Below are positions 1 to 7,113 of a stretch of DNA of 14,160 bases, one piece after another. This DNA comes from Kiritimatiellia bacterium. GTDB lineage: Bacteria > Verrucomicrobiota > Kiritimatiellia > RFP12 > UBA1067. Every line of letters begins with the position of its first letter. Within the stretch, counting starts at the first letter, position 1. The notes under the pieces were generated by a model. It saw only the letters and a program-made list of their open reading frames with translations, made no database searches and was not told the origin of the DNA. The stretch covers positions 1 through 14,160 of the forward strand of contig JAFYQC010000038.1 of assembly GCA_017547265.1 (NCBI GenBank). The letters run 5' to 3'. Position numbers and translations under genes: made by a program.

Positions 1-1134
1 CTCGACGTTGATCGTGACGTCCGTCATTCCGTGACGCTCCTCGAGGATGATCTGGAACTCGTCCGCAATGCCGGGGATTTCCTTCAGCGCCTGCTCAACC
101 TGGCGCGGATAGAAGTTGACGCCCTTCACGATGAGCATGTCGTCGGTACGACCAGTGATGCGGTCGATCCTGAGCGACGTCCTGCCGCACTCGCACTTCT
201 CGCGCGAAAGGATGCGCGTGATGTCGTGCGTCCTGTAGCGGATGATCGGCATCGCCTCGCGCGTCAGCGAAGTGAAGACGATCTCGCCGTATTCGCCATC
301 GGGGACAAGCTTGCCAGTCGCAGGGTCGATGATCTCGGTGATGTACTGGTCTTCGAAGACGTGGAGACCGCAGTGGCACTTGCAGTCCTGGCCCGTCGTG
401 CCGACGCCGCCGGTCTCGGTCATGCCGTAGATGTCGAAGCACTCGATGCCGAGGCGCTTCTCGATGCGGCGGCGAGTCTCGTCGGAGAACGTCTCCGAGC
501 CGAAGATGCCGACCTTGAGATAGGGAAGGTCGCGCTCGCCCTCGGGGCACTCGTCAAGCTTCTCGATAAGACGCGGAACATACGAGACGACGGACGCAAA
601 GCCCTTCGACTTGAAATCCTTCATCAGCTTGATCTGGCGCTCGGTATTGCCGGAAGACGCGGGAACCGTGAAGAGCCCCGCCTTGCGCGCACCATGGTAA
701 AAGCCGAAGCCGCCGTTGAAAAGCCCGAACGTCGGGATGATCTGGAACGCATCGCCCTTCTCGAGCCCAGCCATCGCGTAGCAGCGCGCCATGCACTCGG
801 CCCATTGCAGGAGGTCGTTCTTCGTATACGCCATGACGACAGGCGTACCGGTTGAGCCGGAAGACATGTGGAACTCGAGGAGGTCCTTCCTGTCCACGCA
901 GTTCATCTTGAGCGGATAGGCATCGCGGAAATCGTCCTTCGTGAAGAACGGCAAGCTGGCGAGGTCGTCGAGCGACTTTACGTCCTCAGGCGAGCCAAGA
1001 CCGCCTTTCTTGAGCCGCTCGCGGTAGAATTCGTTGCCCCACACGCGGTTCAGCGACTTCTTCAATCCCTCAAACTGCACCTTCGCGTATTCGTCGCGCG
1101 AAAGCGTCTCCTTCTCGCGGTTCCACATCGACAT
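1..1134 (-). CDS. paaK: Phenylacetate-CoA ligase family protein (AMP-forming), C-terminus cut by window edge
   Basis: Adenylate-forming enzyme that activates an aryl acid (phenylacetate, indoleacetate or similar) with ATP and CoA in the cytosol. The 378 visible residues show the family landmarks in order: phosphate loop SSGSTGTP (91-98), FGSE (211-214), adenine-binding YGMTE (236-240), IRYRTHD (298-304), hinge GRTDDM (328-333) and KGVNFYP (337-343). Family members run to about 415-435 residues, so the last 40-55 are missing off the left edge. Cysteines at 251, 253, 255 and 314, 316 could form a metal site, which is an inference. The ATG lies one base after the iorB stop, with GGAGG six bases upstream inside iorB, so the two genes are translationally coupled. 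Next to an indolepyruvate oxidoreductase subunit, the likely role is interconverting arylacetyl-CoA and arylacetate. The exact substrate cannot be read from sequence. Confidence 0.93.
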   Translation of the reverse strand, partial: MSMWNREKETLSRDEYAKVQFEGLKKSLNRVWGNEFYRERLKKGGLGSPEDVKSLDDLASLPFFTKDDFRDAYPLKMNCVDRKDLLEFHMSSGSTGTPVVMAYTKNDLLQWAECMARCYAMAGLEKGDAFQIIPTFGLFNGGFGFYHGARKAGLFTVPASSGNTERQIKLMKDFKSKGFASVVSYVPRLIEKLDECPEGERDLPYLKVGIFGSETFSDETRRRIEKRLGIECFDIYGMTETGGVGTTGQDCKCHCGLHVFEDQYITEIIDPATGKLVPDGEYGEIVFTSLTREAMPIIRYRTHDITRILSREKCECGRTSLRIDRITGRTDDMLIVKGVNFYPRQVEQALKEIPGIADEFQIILEERHGMTDVTINVE

Positions 1135-1135
1135 T

Positions 1136-1729
1136 TCAACCCTCCACTGCGGCGCGGCCAAGGGCAAACGCCTTCTTGTTGACTTCGAGAAGCTTGGCCT
1201 TGGGGCCGGAGAGCATCTCCGCCATCGCCTTGAGCCATGTCTCTTCCTTGAAGGGGCAGAGCGTAGAGAGAGCGCCCGCGAGAACCATGTTCATCGTGCG
1301 CGCGTTGCCAGCGCCCTCGGTCGCGATCTTCATCGCGTCGATAAGGACGAGCTTCTTGAACGACTTCTTCACGCGGCCATCGAGATCCTCGGGGTTCTTC
1401 TGCTGTCCCGAGGAGACGGTGACGGGAACGAGGTAGAGGTCGTTTACGAGGGCGGTGCCGCCCTTTGCGAGAATCCCGGAGTTCCTAAGCGCCTCGACTT
1501 TGTCGAACGAGACGAGGATATCGGCTGTCCCTTCCTGGATAATCGGCGAGGCAACGGAAGAGCCGAAGCGCACCTGGCTCGTCACCGAGCCGCCGCGCTG
1601 AGCCATGCCGTGGATTTCGGACTTCTTGACATCGAGCCCTGCAAGCGCGGCAGTCTTTGCAAGAATGTCGGCAGTGAGGATGATTCCCTGGCCGCCGACG
1701 CCGACGAGCGAAACGTTTACTGTCTTCAC
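1136..1729 (-). CDS. iorB: Indolepyruvate:ferredoxin oxidoreductase, beta subunit (gamma-type domain)
   Basis: Small subunit of the thiamine-pyrophosphate 2-oxoacid oxidoreductase that oxidatively decarboxylates arylpyruvates to arylacyl-CoA while reducing ferredoxin. The 197 residues are a complete pyruvate/ketoisovalerate oxidoreductase gamma domain. Visible landmarks are GVGGQG (10-15), the HGMAQRGGSV block (40-49) and a late GALSTLCPF segment (152-160). Length is normal for IorB. The start codon is GTG, not ATG; it overlaps the stop of the upstream gene (GTGA) and has GAGGAG eight bases upstream. The catalytic partner IorA, which carries the TPP and Fe-S clusters, is not in the window and may lie beyond paaK on the left. 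A generic KorC/PorC role is the alternative, but HGMAQRGG and the paaK neighbour favour IorB. Confidence 0.9.
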   Translation of the reverse strand: MKTVNVSLVGVGGQGIILTADILAKTAALAGLDVKKSEIHGMAQRGGSVTSQVRFGSSVASPIIQEGTADILVSFDKVEALRNSGILAKGGTALVNDLYLVPVTVSSGQQKNPEDLDGRVKKSFKKLVLIDAMKIATEGAGNARTMNMVLAGALSTLCPFKEETWLKAMAEMLSGPKAKLLEVNKKAFALGRAAVEG

Positions 1730-1962
1730 GGCATCGGCTCCTCGACAACGCGCTCGACCGTGATCTCTGGGTCGATTTCCTGGAGCCCTGCCTCAATGCC
1801 CTGCTTGAGGGTCATCATCGCGAACGGGCAGCTGCCGCAGTGGCCGACGAGCTTGAGGTAGACGACCTTGCCCTCGATCTTGACGAGTTCGAGGTCGCCG
1901 CCGTCGGCTTGCAGCCCGACGCGCAGCTCGTCCAACTTGGCCTTGATTTGCTCTTCCATCAT
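1726..1962 (-). CDS. NifU C-terminal-domain-like Fe-S scaffold/carrier protein
   Basis: Small (77-78 residue) stand-alone NifU-C/Nfu domain. It shows LQADGGDLELV (17-27) followed by the cluster-binding pair in GHCGSCPFAMMTLKQGIE, with cysteines at 42 and 45 as CxxC. This family carries or transfers [4Fe-4S] clusters. Two adjacent ATGs are possible starts. The SD AAGGAG is four bases from the first and seven from the second (1959), so the second is slightly better placed. It is the first gene after the promoter at 1986-1991, and its stop overlaps the iorB GTG by four bases. That arrangement suggests it supplies clusters to the Fe-S-rich oxidoreductase encoded by the operon. The role is inferred; the fold call is firm. 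Confidence 0.88.
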   Translation of the reverse strand: MMEEQIKAKLDELRVGLQADGGDLELVKIEGKVVYLKLVGHCGSCPFAMMTLKQGIEAGLQEIDPEITVERVVEEPMP

Positions 1963-1985
1963 TCCTCTCCTTGAAATTTCCCAGT

Positions 1986-1991
1986 ATTATA
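1986..1991 (-). promoter_or_regulatory. Extended -10 promoter of the nifU-like/iorB/paaK operon
   Basis: The minus strand reads TTTGGTATAATAC: a perfect TATAAT preceded by TGG, the TGn extended -10 motif. No TTGACA-like -35 lies 16-18 bases upstream. The predicted start near 1979 would leave a leader of about 17-20 bases containing only the SD. The 150-bp gap 1963-2112 holds no ORF. Just upstream of the -10 is a short inverted repeat (TGCGC 2009-2013 / GCGCA 2026-2030) of unknown meaning. Confidence 0.6.
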
Positions 1992-2112
1992 CCAAATTTT
2001 TCCCTCTGTGCGCATTAGCCGCCCGGCGCAGTCTCGCTCGGACCCGAGGATGCCGCTTTGGAAGATGTAACTACGGCGCAAGAATTCGAGCACTACCCTC
2101 AAGGACAGGTTT

Positions 2113-3492
2113 TTACGATTCCTGCTTCGGCGTGTTGGTCGACTTGATGAGCCAGATGCAGATGAGCCCAAGCGCGACAAAGACGATTACCGAGATGAAC
2201 GGTATCACATCAAAGGGCGTCGTGAGCCAGATTGCCGTCGGGCCGTCCTCGCCGCCGATGATGAATGGATCCCCGCTCCCGACATGTCCGATCTCGAACC
2301 GCACCGGATCCTGCACGCGGTCGATGTAGCCGAGAATCGCCTCGTCGTAGCGCGGGCGATCCGCACCTGGCTCGACGACGAGCGAATACTTCTCGCCGGG
2401 GGTAGCGACGAAGACGATGTCATACTGCGTCACCTTTAGCGTCACAGGAAGCCCGACGCCTGCGTCCGAAGTCGTCGCAAGCGTTAGCGGCGGGTTGTCG
2501 TCGTTCTCTATCTCGATGCGAAGCGCCATTTCGCGCACTTCGCGCCCGAAGGCGATTTCAAGGTTGCTCTTCCTCTCGCCCGGAAGGTTGACGGCGCTGA
2601 TACGGCCAGAGGTTAGCGAATGCCAGCGCCCGTCCATGCGGCGGAAGACAGAGACCTTGCGGGAGAAGTTGCGGTCGGTCGCGTTGACGGCAATCGCCGT
2701 CACTGGAAGTCCGAACACCGAGGTCTCGAGCACAGTCTTCTTCGCCTTCTCGTCCGTCTCCACCGTGCAGGCGGTGCTCACTATCATCGGCGGAGCCGCC
2801 TCGAACGACACGCGCGTCCGAGGAACGGCGACGGACAGGGAGTCGATACGGAAAGGACGGTTAACGACCGACTCGCGCACGCTCTTCGCCTCGAGCTTTC
2901 CCTCGCCATTCTCGCGGATCGTCCGCTCGAACGCGGCAGCAGCCGCCTCGCTCGTCGGCTTTGCGAAAGTGACGGTCAGCGTGCGGCGATATGATGCCTC
3001 GAGCGGCATCTCGGTTACGCGAAGGTCTGCGAACTTGCGGTAGTCGCAGAGAACTCCGCTCGCAAGCGGCACACCCTCGGAAGACACTTCGACGGACTGC
3101 TCGAAGTCGGTCAAGGGCGTTGCGACCTTGAGCGCGAGAAAGCGCTCGGGGTTCGATGAGCCAGCCGGAAACTCGGCGTCGACTACGAGCCGTCCGTCCG
3201 CCTCCGTGACACGCGTTATCTTGAGCTCGCGCCACTCCTTCACTTCGTCGACAACGCGCGTCTTCGCGGCGCGGAAGGCATATGGGATGTCGTGCCCCTT
3301 CGAGTCGCGGACGCGTAGTTCGCTCTTGATGGCGTCTTCTCGGCCCTGCGTCGCCGCCGCGTAGAGCATCGGATGGCAGTTGACGGCGACAGCGCACTCT
3401 TCAGTGACAACACCTGTCAACGACCAGGACTGAGGTTCCTTCGCAGCAAAAACGGCGAGCGGAAGGATGGCGAGGAGAATTGACTTATGCAT
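2113..3492 (-). CDS. DUF3999-type exported protein with C-terminal membrane anchor
   Basis: 459 residues. An N-terminal signal peptide (MHKSILLAILPLAVFA, cut near residue 16-18) leads into a long beta-rich extracytoplasmic region. One C-terminal transmembrane helix (about 428-447) and a short basic tail follow. The order, size and pairing with a DUF2339 membrane protein match the DUF3999 family, whose function is not established. The ATG at 3492 is preferred over the upstream in-frame TTG (3501), because GAAAGG sits about ten bases before the ATG but only one or two bases before the TTG. The gene overlaps the DUF2339 stop by eight bases, so the pair should be co-translated and probably works as one envelope complex. 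The segment IIGGEDGPTAIWL (about 411-423), directly before the membrane helix, strongly resembles the conserved GGADGPTAI motif of OadB-type sodium-pumping decarboxylase beta subunits. No other part of OadB is present. Confidence 0.75.
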   Translation of the reverse strand: MHKSILLAILPLAVFAAKEPQSWSLTGVVTEECAVAVNCHPMLYAAATQGREDAIKSELRVRDSKGHDIPYAFRAAKTRVVDEVKEWRELKITRVTEADGRLVVDAEFPAGSSNPERFLALKVATPLTDFEQSVEVSSEGVPLASGVLCDYRKFADLRVTEMPLEASYRRTLTVTFAKPTSEAAAAAFERTIRENGEGKLEAKSVRESVVNRPFRIDSLSVAVPRTRVSFEAAPPMIVSTACTVETDEKAKKTVLETSVFGLPVTAIAVNATDRNFSRKVSVFRRMDGRWHSLTSGRISAVNLPGERKSNLEIAFGREVREMALRIEIENDDNPPLTLATTSDAGVGLPVTLKVTQYDIVFVATPGEKYSLVVEPGADRPRYDEAILGYIDRVQDPVRFEIGHVGSGDPFIIGGEDGPTAIWLTTPFDVIPFISVIVFVALGLICIWLIKSTNTPKQES

Positions 3493-5560
3493 GGTCTTCA
3501 AACCTTTCTTTGAACTTCATGTAGAGGAACGCACCGACGATGAGCAGGACGCCTGCGAGGGCAAACACGCCGACGCGCGCTGGCGTCGCAAGCCGCGCCG
3601 TGTCCATCAGAAGGACCTTCACGACCGAGACGCCGAGAAGCGAGAGCGCCGTGATGCGCGTCGCGCGACTGCGGCGGGCGATGCCGGCCCAGAGCCCTGC
3701 GAACGCGGCGAGAAGCCACGCGACGGAAACGGTGCCCGTCTTGAGCGCCGGCAGGAATACGTAGCCGAATATCCGCGCCTCTCCGGTGAAGAAGAGGAAC
3801 GCAACTATCAGCGCGGCAACGGCGAGAGCTCCCACCTTCACGCGCCGCGCAATAAGCGCCGCCGCCACGGGAAGCGACCAGAGGCGGACGAGCCGCAGGA
3901 CGAGCTCCTTGAAATACGCGTCCGCCGTCAGCTCAGTCAGCTTGTAGACCGGCCGTTCGCAATAGGCGAGCGGCGCGTAGTAGAAGAGCCCGCCGAGCGC
4001 GGCGACGGCGAGAAGCAGATAGGAGAGGACGCCAAGTATGCGCTCCCCGCTGCGCGCCTCTGCCTCAGAAGCGGCGACGGCAAGCGCAGCCCACGAGACG
4101 ATGCACCACGGATGATCGAAGAGAAGAAGCGGCACGATTGCGAGGAAGACGAGCGCGAACACGAGAAGAATGTTCACCGTGGCGCGATCGGCCCAGCCGC
4201 GGCGAATCGCAAGCGTCGCGACGGCGAGATACGCGGCGACGAGAGCGAGCAGTATAAGCCCTGCGTAGTTGCTGGAGAACGATTCGCGGAAGACAGCGGC
4301 GAGCCACGCGAAGTAGGCGACTGCGTTGATGCAGAGTCCTGACCACGCAATTGCATTGCCGACCTTGCCGCGCGCTTTGGCCCCGACGATGACGCCAGTC
4401 ATATAGAGCGCATGGACGACCGAGAGGAACGCGAGGTTCACGAGCACCGCAGACTGTCCGCCGCTGTTCGGGTGGGAAGCGCTCCAGATAAAGCACATCA
4501 GGACGGCCAGCATCGACGCGAGGAAGTCGAGAGCCGACCAGAGCCGCTTGCGCGAGACATAGAACGCACCGAGGTTGAGGACGAGAAGGTAGAGGTCGAG
4601 TCCAAGCGGGAAGCCGCTGTCGCGCCCTGCGATGACCGGCACGAGATAGCCGCCGATGAGCCCCATCACCGCGATGTGCGGCGAGCGGAGGTAGACGGCC
4701 ATAACTCCTGCGAAGAGCGTAACGCCGGCGAGCGCGGCGAACGCGAAGACTGGCGAGGCGATGACCGGCGGGTCGAAGAAGCGGTGGCCGAGCCCGAAGC
4801 CAAGATAGAGGGCAACGACGCCAAGCGCTGATACGGCGTGTCCAATGAGTGAATATCTCCCCTTCTTGACGAGCCACGAGCCGCCGACGCAGCCGACCAT
4901 GCCCCAGAAGAGCGTAGCGGCGACGCGCCCGGTCGGGCCCATCCAGCCGCGGTCGATCGACAGCTTCACGAAGTAGATGATCGCGCCGATGATAAGCACT
5001 GCGCCAACGCGGATGAGCCAGCGCGTCGCAAAGGCGAACTCGTGGGTCATTCCCTTCGGAGCGAAGTCGCCGCGAACGGCGAACCAGTCCTCGATTCGCA
5101 TCCTTAACATGTCGAACGCCGTCGTCTCGTAGGAAGTTGGGGTAACGGGGAATGGGGAATGGGGAACGGACGGAGAGGAAGTTGGAGTTGGAGAGTTGGA
5201 GTTGGAGAGCGGTTTTTCAACATTCTCTTTTGCTGCCGAAACTTTGACTTGCGTCGGGGCGACCGACGGTTTGGCGGCCGGCGGCGCAGCAACTGGCGAC
5301 GCGACGACTGGCGACGGCGCGGCGACCGCCACCTTCTTCTCTGTGTCTCTCTGCACTCGCTCCGCTCGGCTTGGCTCGCTACGAATCGCGAGCCCCGCTT
5401 GCGCGGCGGTTACGTGGCTCTGTGTGAGATCAATCACACCAACTTTCTTAGTGAGGTCGGCGACCTTGTTTTCAAGCCCACAGACCTTCACGAGTATTAC
5501 GATAAGCAAAACCGGCACGCTCAAGAGCGCGAGCACGGCAAGTACTATTCCTTCCATCAT
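3485..5560 (-). CDS. DUF2339 family polytopic membrane protein
   Basis: 691 residues. The layout is an N-terminal membrane helix (about 3-26), a short predicted coiled coil (28-45), an Ala/Pro/Ser-rich linker (about 55-147) and roughly twenty closely packed hydrophobic helices to the end. The block RVGAVLIIGAIIYFVKLSI (184-202) opening the membrane region and GGYLVPVIAG later on are typical of DUF2339. The family is widespread in Gram-negative envelopes with no settled biochemical role, and its partner is commonly DUF3999, as here. SD AAAGGAGG stands four bases before the first of two adjacent ATGs (5560, 5557). Residues about 119-143 of the linker are encoded by simple repeats (5132-5206) and look like an expansion rather than a folded domain. 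No promoter is evident, and the whole 5' gap is repeat element a. Confidence 0.82.
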   Translation of the reverse strand: MMEGIVLAVLALLSVPVLLIVILVKVCGLENKVADLTKKVGVIDLTQSHVTAAQAGLAIRSEPSRAERVQRDTEKKVAVAAPSPVVASPVAAPPAAKPSVAPTQVKVSAAKENVEKPLSNSNSPTPTSSPSVPHSPFPVTPTSYETTAFDMLRMRIEDWFAVRGDFAPKGMTHEFAFATRWLIRVGAVLIIGAIIYFVKLSIDRGWMGPTGRVAATLFWGMVGCVGGSWLVKKGRYSLIGHAVSALGVVALYLGFGLGHRFFDPPVIASPVFAFAALAGVTLFAGVMAVYLRSPHIAVMGLIGGYLVPVIAGRDSGFPLGLDLYLLVLNLGAFYVSRKRLWSALDFLASMLAVLMCFIWSASHPNSGGQSAVLVNLAFLSVVHALYMTGVIVGAKARGKVGNAIAWSGLCINAVAYFAWLAAVFRESFSSNYAGLILLALVAAYLAVATLAIRRGWADRATVNILLVFALVFLAIVPLLLFDHPWCIVSWAALAVAASEAEARSGERILGVLSYLLLAVAALGGLFYYAPLAYCERPVYKLTELTADAYFKELVLRLVRLWSLPVAAALIARRVKVGALAVAALIVAFLFFTGEARIFGYVFLPALKTGTVSVAWLLAAFAGLWAGIARRSRATRITALSLLGVSVVKVLLMDTARLATPARVGVFALAGVLLIVGAFLYMKFKERFEDHA
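5132..5209 (-). repeat. In-frame simple repeats in the DUF2339 linker
   Basis: On the plus strand a 7-bp unit (GGGGAAT) occurs three times at 5147-5167, the last copy ending in C. Next, the 16-mer AGTTGGAGTTGGAGAG occurs twice, 14 bases apart, at 5180-5195 and 5194-5209. They encode a Ser/Pro/Thr/Asn-rich stretch of the linker. The same 16-mer occurs once, inverted, inside repeat element a at 5647-5662. Confidence 0.8.
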
Positions 5561-5579
5561 TTTGCCTCCTTTTATTTTG

Positions 5580-5717
5580 TTTTAGCCACGATTAACAAGA
5601 TTAACAGGATTTTAGGACTTCGCGCAAGAAACTTGTAATAACTCCACTCTCCAACTCCAACTATTTTCTCCAACTATATCTCAATCTTGTAAATCCTGTA
5701 AATCCTGTCTAAAAAAA
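5580..5717. repeat. Palindromic repeat element a
   Basis: The left arm (5580-5614) begins TTTTAGCCACGATTAACA. The right arm (5683-5717) ends AAATCCTGTCTAAAA. Both arms are 9-bp-period GATT(A/T)ACA(G/A) arrays and are largely complementary. Here the TTAACA arm is on the left and the TTTACA arm on the right, opposite to elements c and d. The centre holds the CTCTCCAACTCCAACT 16-mer and GAAACTTGT (5628-5636). The element fills the whole gap between the hydrolase stop (5718) and the SD of the DUF2339 gene. Confidence 0.8.
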
Positions 5718-6602
5718 TTACTTCAATTGATTTTTAACCTTCTCAAACGCTGCGCGCATTTCGGACTCGCGCCCCCACGCCTTGCGAAGCTTGTCTGGGT
5801 CGATGATGCGGCAGTGTCCGGTCACCTTGTTCTTCTCAAGCTTCCAGCCGCCAGACGAATCAAGCACCGTCCACCAGATTTCGGAATCCATTACATGTCC
5901 TTCAACCCCAGGGAAGCCCTGCGGCACCATGACCTTGCCAGACGGTTCCTCGCCGCCGAGGATGCGGCGGGCATACTCCAAGTAGAACTTTTCGTGATGG
6001 TTGGCGATGTCCTTGATCACCTTCTTCGCCCAGATCCCACCGATATCGACCTCACTCGTGATGTTCGTCGGAGTCACGCACTCGACGACATTCTCGCAAG
6101 GAGTCGGCGTGCCGTTCGCGCCGAACGCGACCGCGCCCTCTCCGCCGACGGTCGCGTAGACATAGCGAAGGACATGGTCTTTCGGGTTGCAGACGGCGAG
6201 GACGGGGAGTTCCGTCGCAAGACCCATCTTCACGAGATCGGGGTCATTCGCCGGAATCGCCGCGCCCATCAAGATCGCCTGCTTCACCTTGAGCCCATTC
6301 TCGGCGAGCCGCGCGAGGACGCGCGCGGTGATGCGCCCGCCGAGCGAATGGCCGACGAGCGTCAGGTTCGTGCGTACTTCTGGCGGCATCATCGCAATCT
6401 CAAACGCGAAGCGCCACGATTCCTTGTCCGCCGAGTCGACCGAAAGCGGCCACACGAGATTGTCGCCATCCCACGCCTTGAACTCAACGCTTGCCTCGGG
6501 AAAGGCGTTTGAGACGCACTCGAGGATTCCCTCGTGCGGTTCCGCCGTGCGGAGCCACCCGGGGATAAACCACACCGTCGCCGCCATTATCGCCATTGTC
6601 AT
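5718..6602 (-). CDS. Alpha/beta hydrolase of unknown substrate with a C-terminal extension
   Basis: 294 residues. The first 210 look like a small serine alpha/beta hydrolase. WFIPGW (11-16) fits the first strand and oxyanion region, and the nucleophile elbow GHSLGG puts Ser86 in place. CNPKDHVLRY gives a candidate acid at Asp142, and ANHHEKF gives the His at 202 or 203, so the triad appears intact. Residues about 220-294 form a separate Trp/Lys-rich tail (SEIWWTVLDSSGGWKL then HCRIIDPDKLRKAWG) that I do not recognise. There is no convincing signal peptide, although residues 2-18 are hydrophobic. SD AAAGGAG lies four bases from the ATG. It sits between repeat elements b (upstream) and a (downstream). 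An esterase or lipase-like cytosolic role is plausible, but the substrate is unknown. Confidence 0.75.
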   Translation of the reverse strand: MTMAIMAATVWFIPGWLRTAEPHEGILECVSNAFPEASVEFKAWDGDNLVWPLSVDSADKESWRFAFEIAMMPPEVRTNLTLVGHSLGGRITARVLARLAENGLKVKQAILMGAAIPANDPDLVKMGLATELPVLAVCNPKDHVLRYVYATVGGEGAVAFGANGTPTPCENVVECVTPTNITSEVDIGGIWAKKVIKDIANHHEKFYLEYARRILGGEEPSGKVMVPQGFPGVEGHVMDSEIWWTVLDSSGGWKLEKNKVTGHCRIIDPDKLRKAWGRESEMRAAFEKVKNQLK

Positions 6603-6634
6603 TTCGCTCCTTTGATTATGTTCTTCAGATTTTG

Positions 6635-6701
6635 TTTTAGACAGGATTTACAGGATTAACAGGATTTAGCGCCTTCGGCTGGCGACACACATGAAACTTG
6701 T
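6635..6701. repeat. Palindromic repeat element b (one arm plus core, other arm lost)
   Basis: The single arm at 6635-6667 starts TTTTAGACAGGATTTACAGG. Core sequence GCCTTCGGC (6671-6679, shared with elements c and e in similar form) and GAAACTTGT (6693-6701, shared with element a) follow. No complementary arm is found before the next gene's stop at 6742, so this is a half element. It lies 30-odd bases upstream of the hydrolase ATG. Confidence 0.7.
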
Positions 6702-6741
6702 GTTTGCATAGTCATCTTTTGTTCCTTTCGAGTTACGCAAC

Positions 6742-7113
6742 CTACCAGGCACAGTGCCATCGCCGCAGAAAACTGTCGTTGTCGCCCGAGTCCGGACAGT
6801 GGTCTACACGGACCCCTTCTTCATTGTAGATAAAGACAGCGGGTCCAGACGGCAAAAAGCCGATCCACGAAAGGACAACCGCCGTGTAGTTCGTTCCGTC
6901 TTGGCTAAAATCGATGACCTTCTTCACCTCGTCTGGCTCTGCCGCCAACAGCGCGTCCTTGTTTGGGTAATCGCAAAGACGCGCATATTTCCTCATGCCG
7001 GGAGTCTCCACCACAATAACAAAAACAACGAAAATCGTCGCCAAAAGAAACAAGGCAACTATCACCTTCGCCGCTCCCGCGACGAACCGCGCAAATGTCT
7101 TTCGCGTATTCAT
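6742..7113 (-). CDS. Small signal-anchored membrane protein, unknown function
   Basis: 123 residues. A basic N-terminus (MNTRKTFARFVAG) is followed by one strong transmembrane segment (about 14-35, KVIVALFLLATIFVVFVIVV). A soluble domain of about 85 residues, probably extracytoplasmic, ends SFLRRWHCAW. Two cysteines near the end (in DHCPDSG and WHCAW) could form a disulfide, an inference. I recognise no family. Its ATG overlaps the Fic stop by one base (TAATG), with GAAGGA nine bases upstream, so it should be made together with the Fic protein. The first 39 bases match the start of the truncated gene at 11279 at 34 positions, and the same opening recurs at 8337 and 12031. Confidence 0.7.
   Translation of the reverse strand: MNTRKTFARFVAGAAKVIVALFLLATIFVVFVIVVETPGMRKYARLCDYPNKDALLAAEPDEVKKVIDFSQDGTNYTAVVLSWIGFLPSGPAVFIYNEEGVRVDHCPDSGDNDSFLRRWHCAW

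Noticed and set aside
31..1182. Long plus-strand reading frames opposite paaK
   Set aside because: They are antisense shadows of the minus-strand paaK frame. The minus frame carries every PaaK motif and an SD-linked start, while the plus translations have no recognisable domain.
2227..2268. Annotating the 2113-3492 gene as a sodium-pumping decarboxylase beta subunit
   Set aside because: Only the short GGEDGPTAI block matches. OadB is a polytopic protein of about 400 residues, whereas this one is an exported beta-rich protein with a single C-terminal helix.
3467..4831. Plus-strand frames rich in Arg/Glu opposite the DUF2339 gene
   Set aside because: Charged low-complexity translations like these are what the complement of a hydrophobic, G+C-rich membrane protein gene gives. 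They have no SD or domain evidence.
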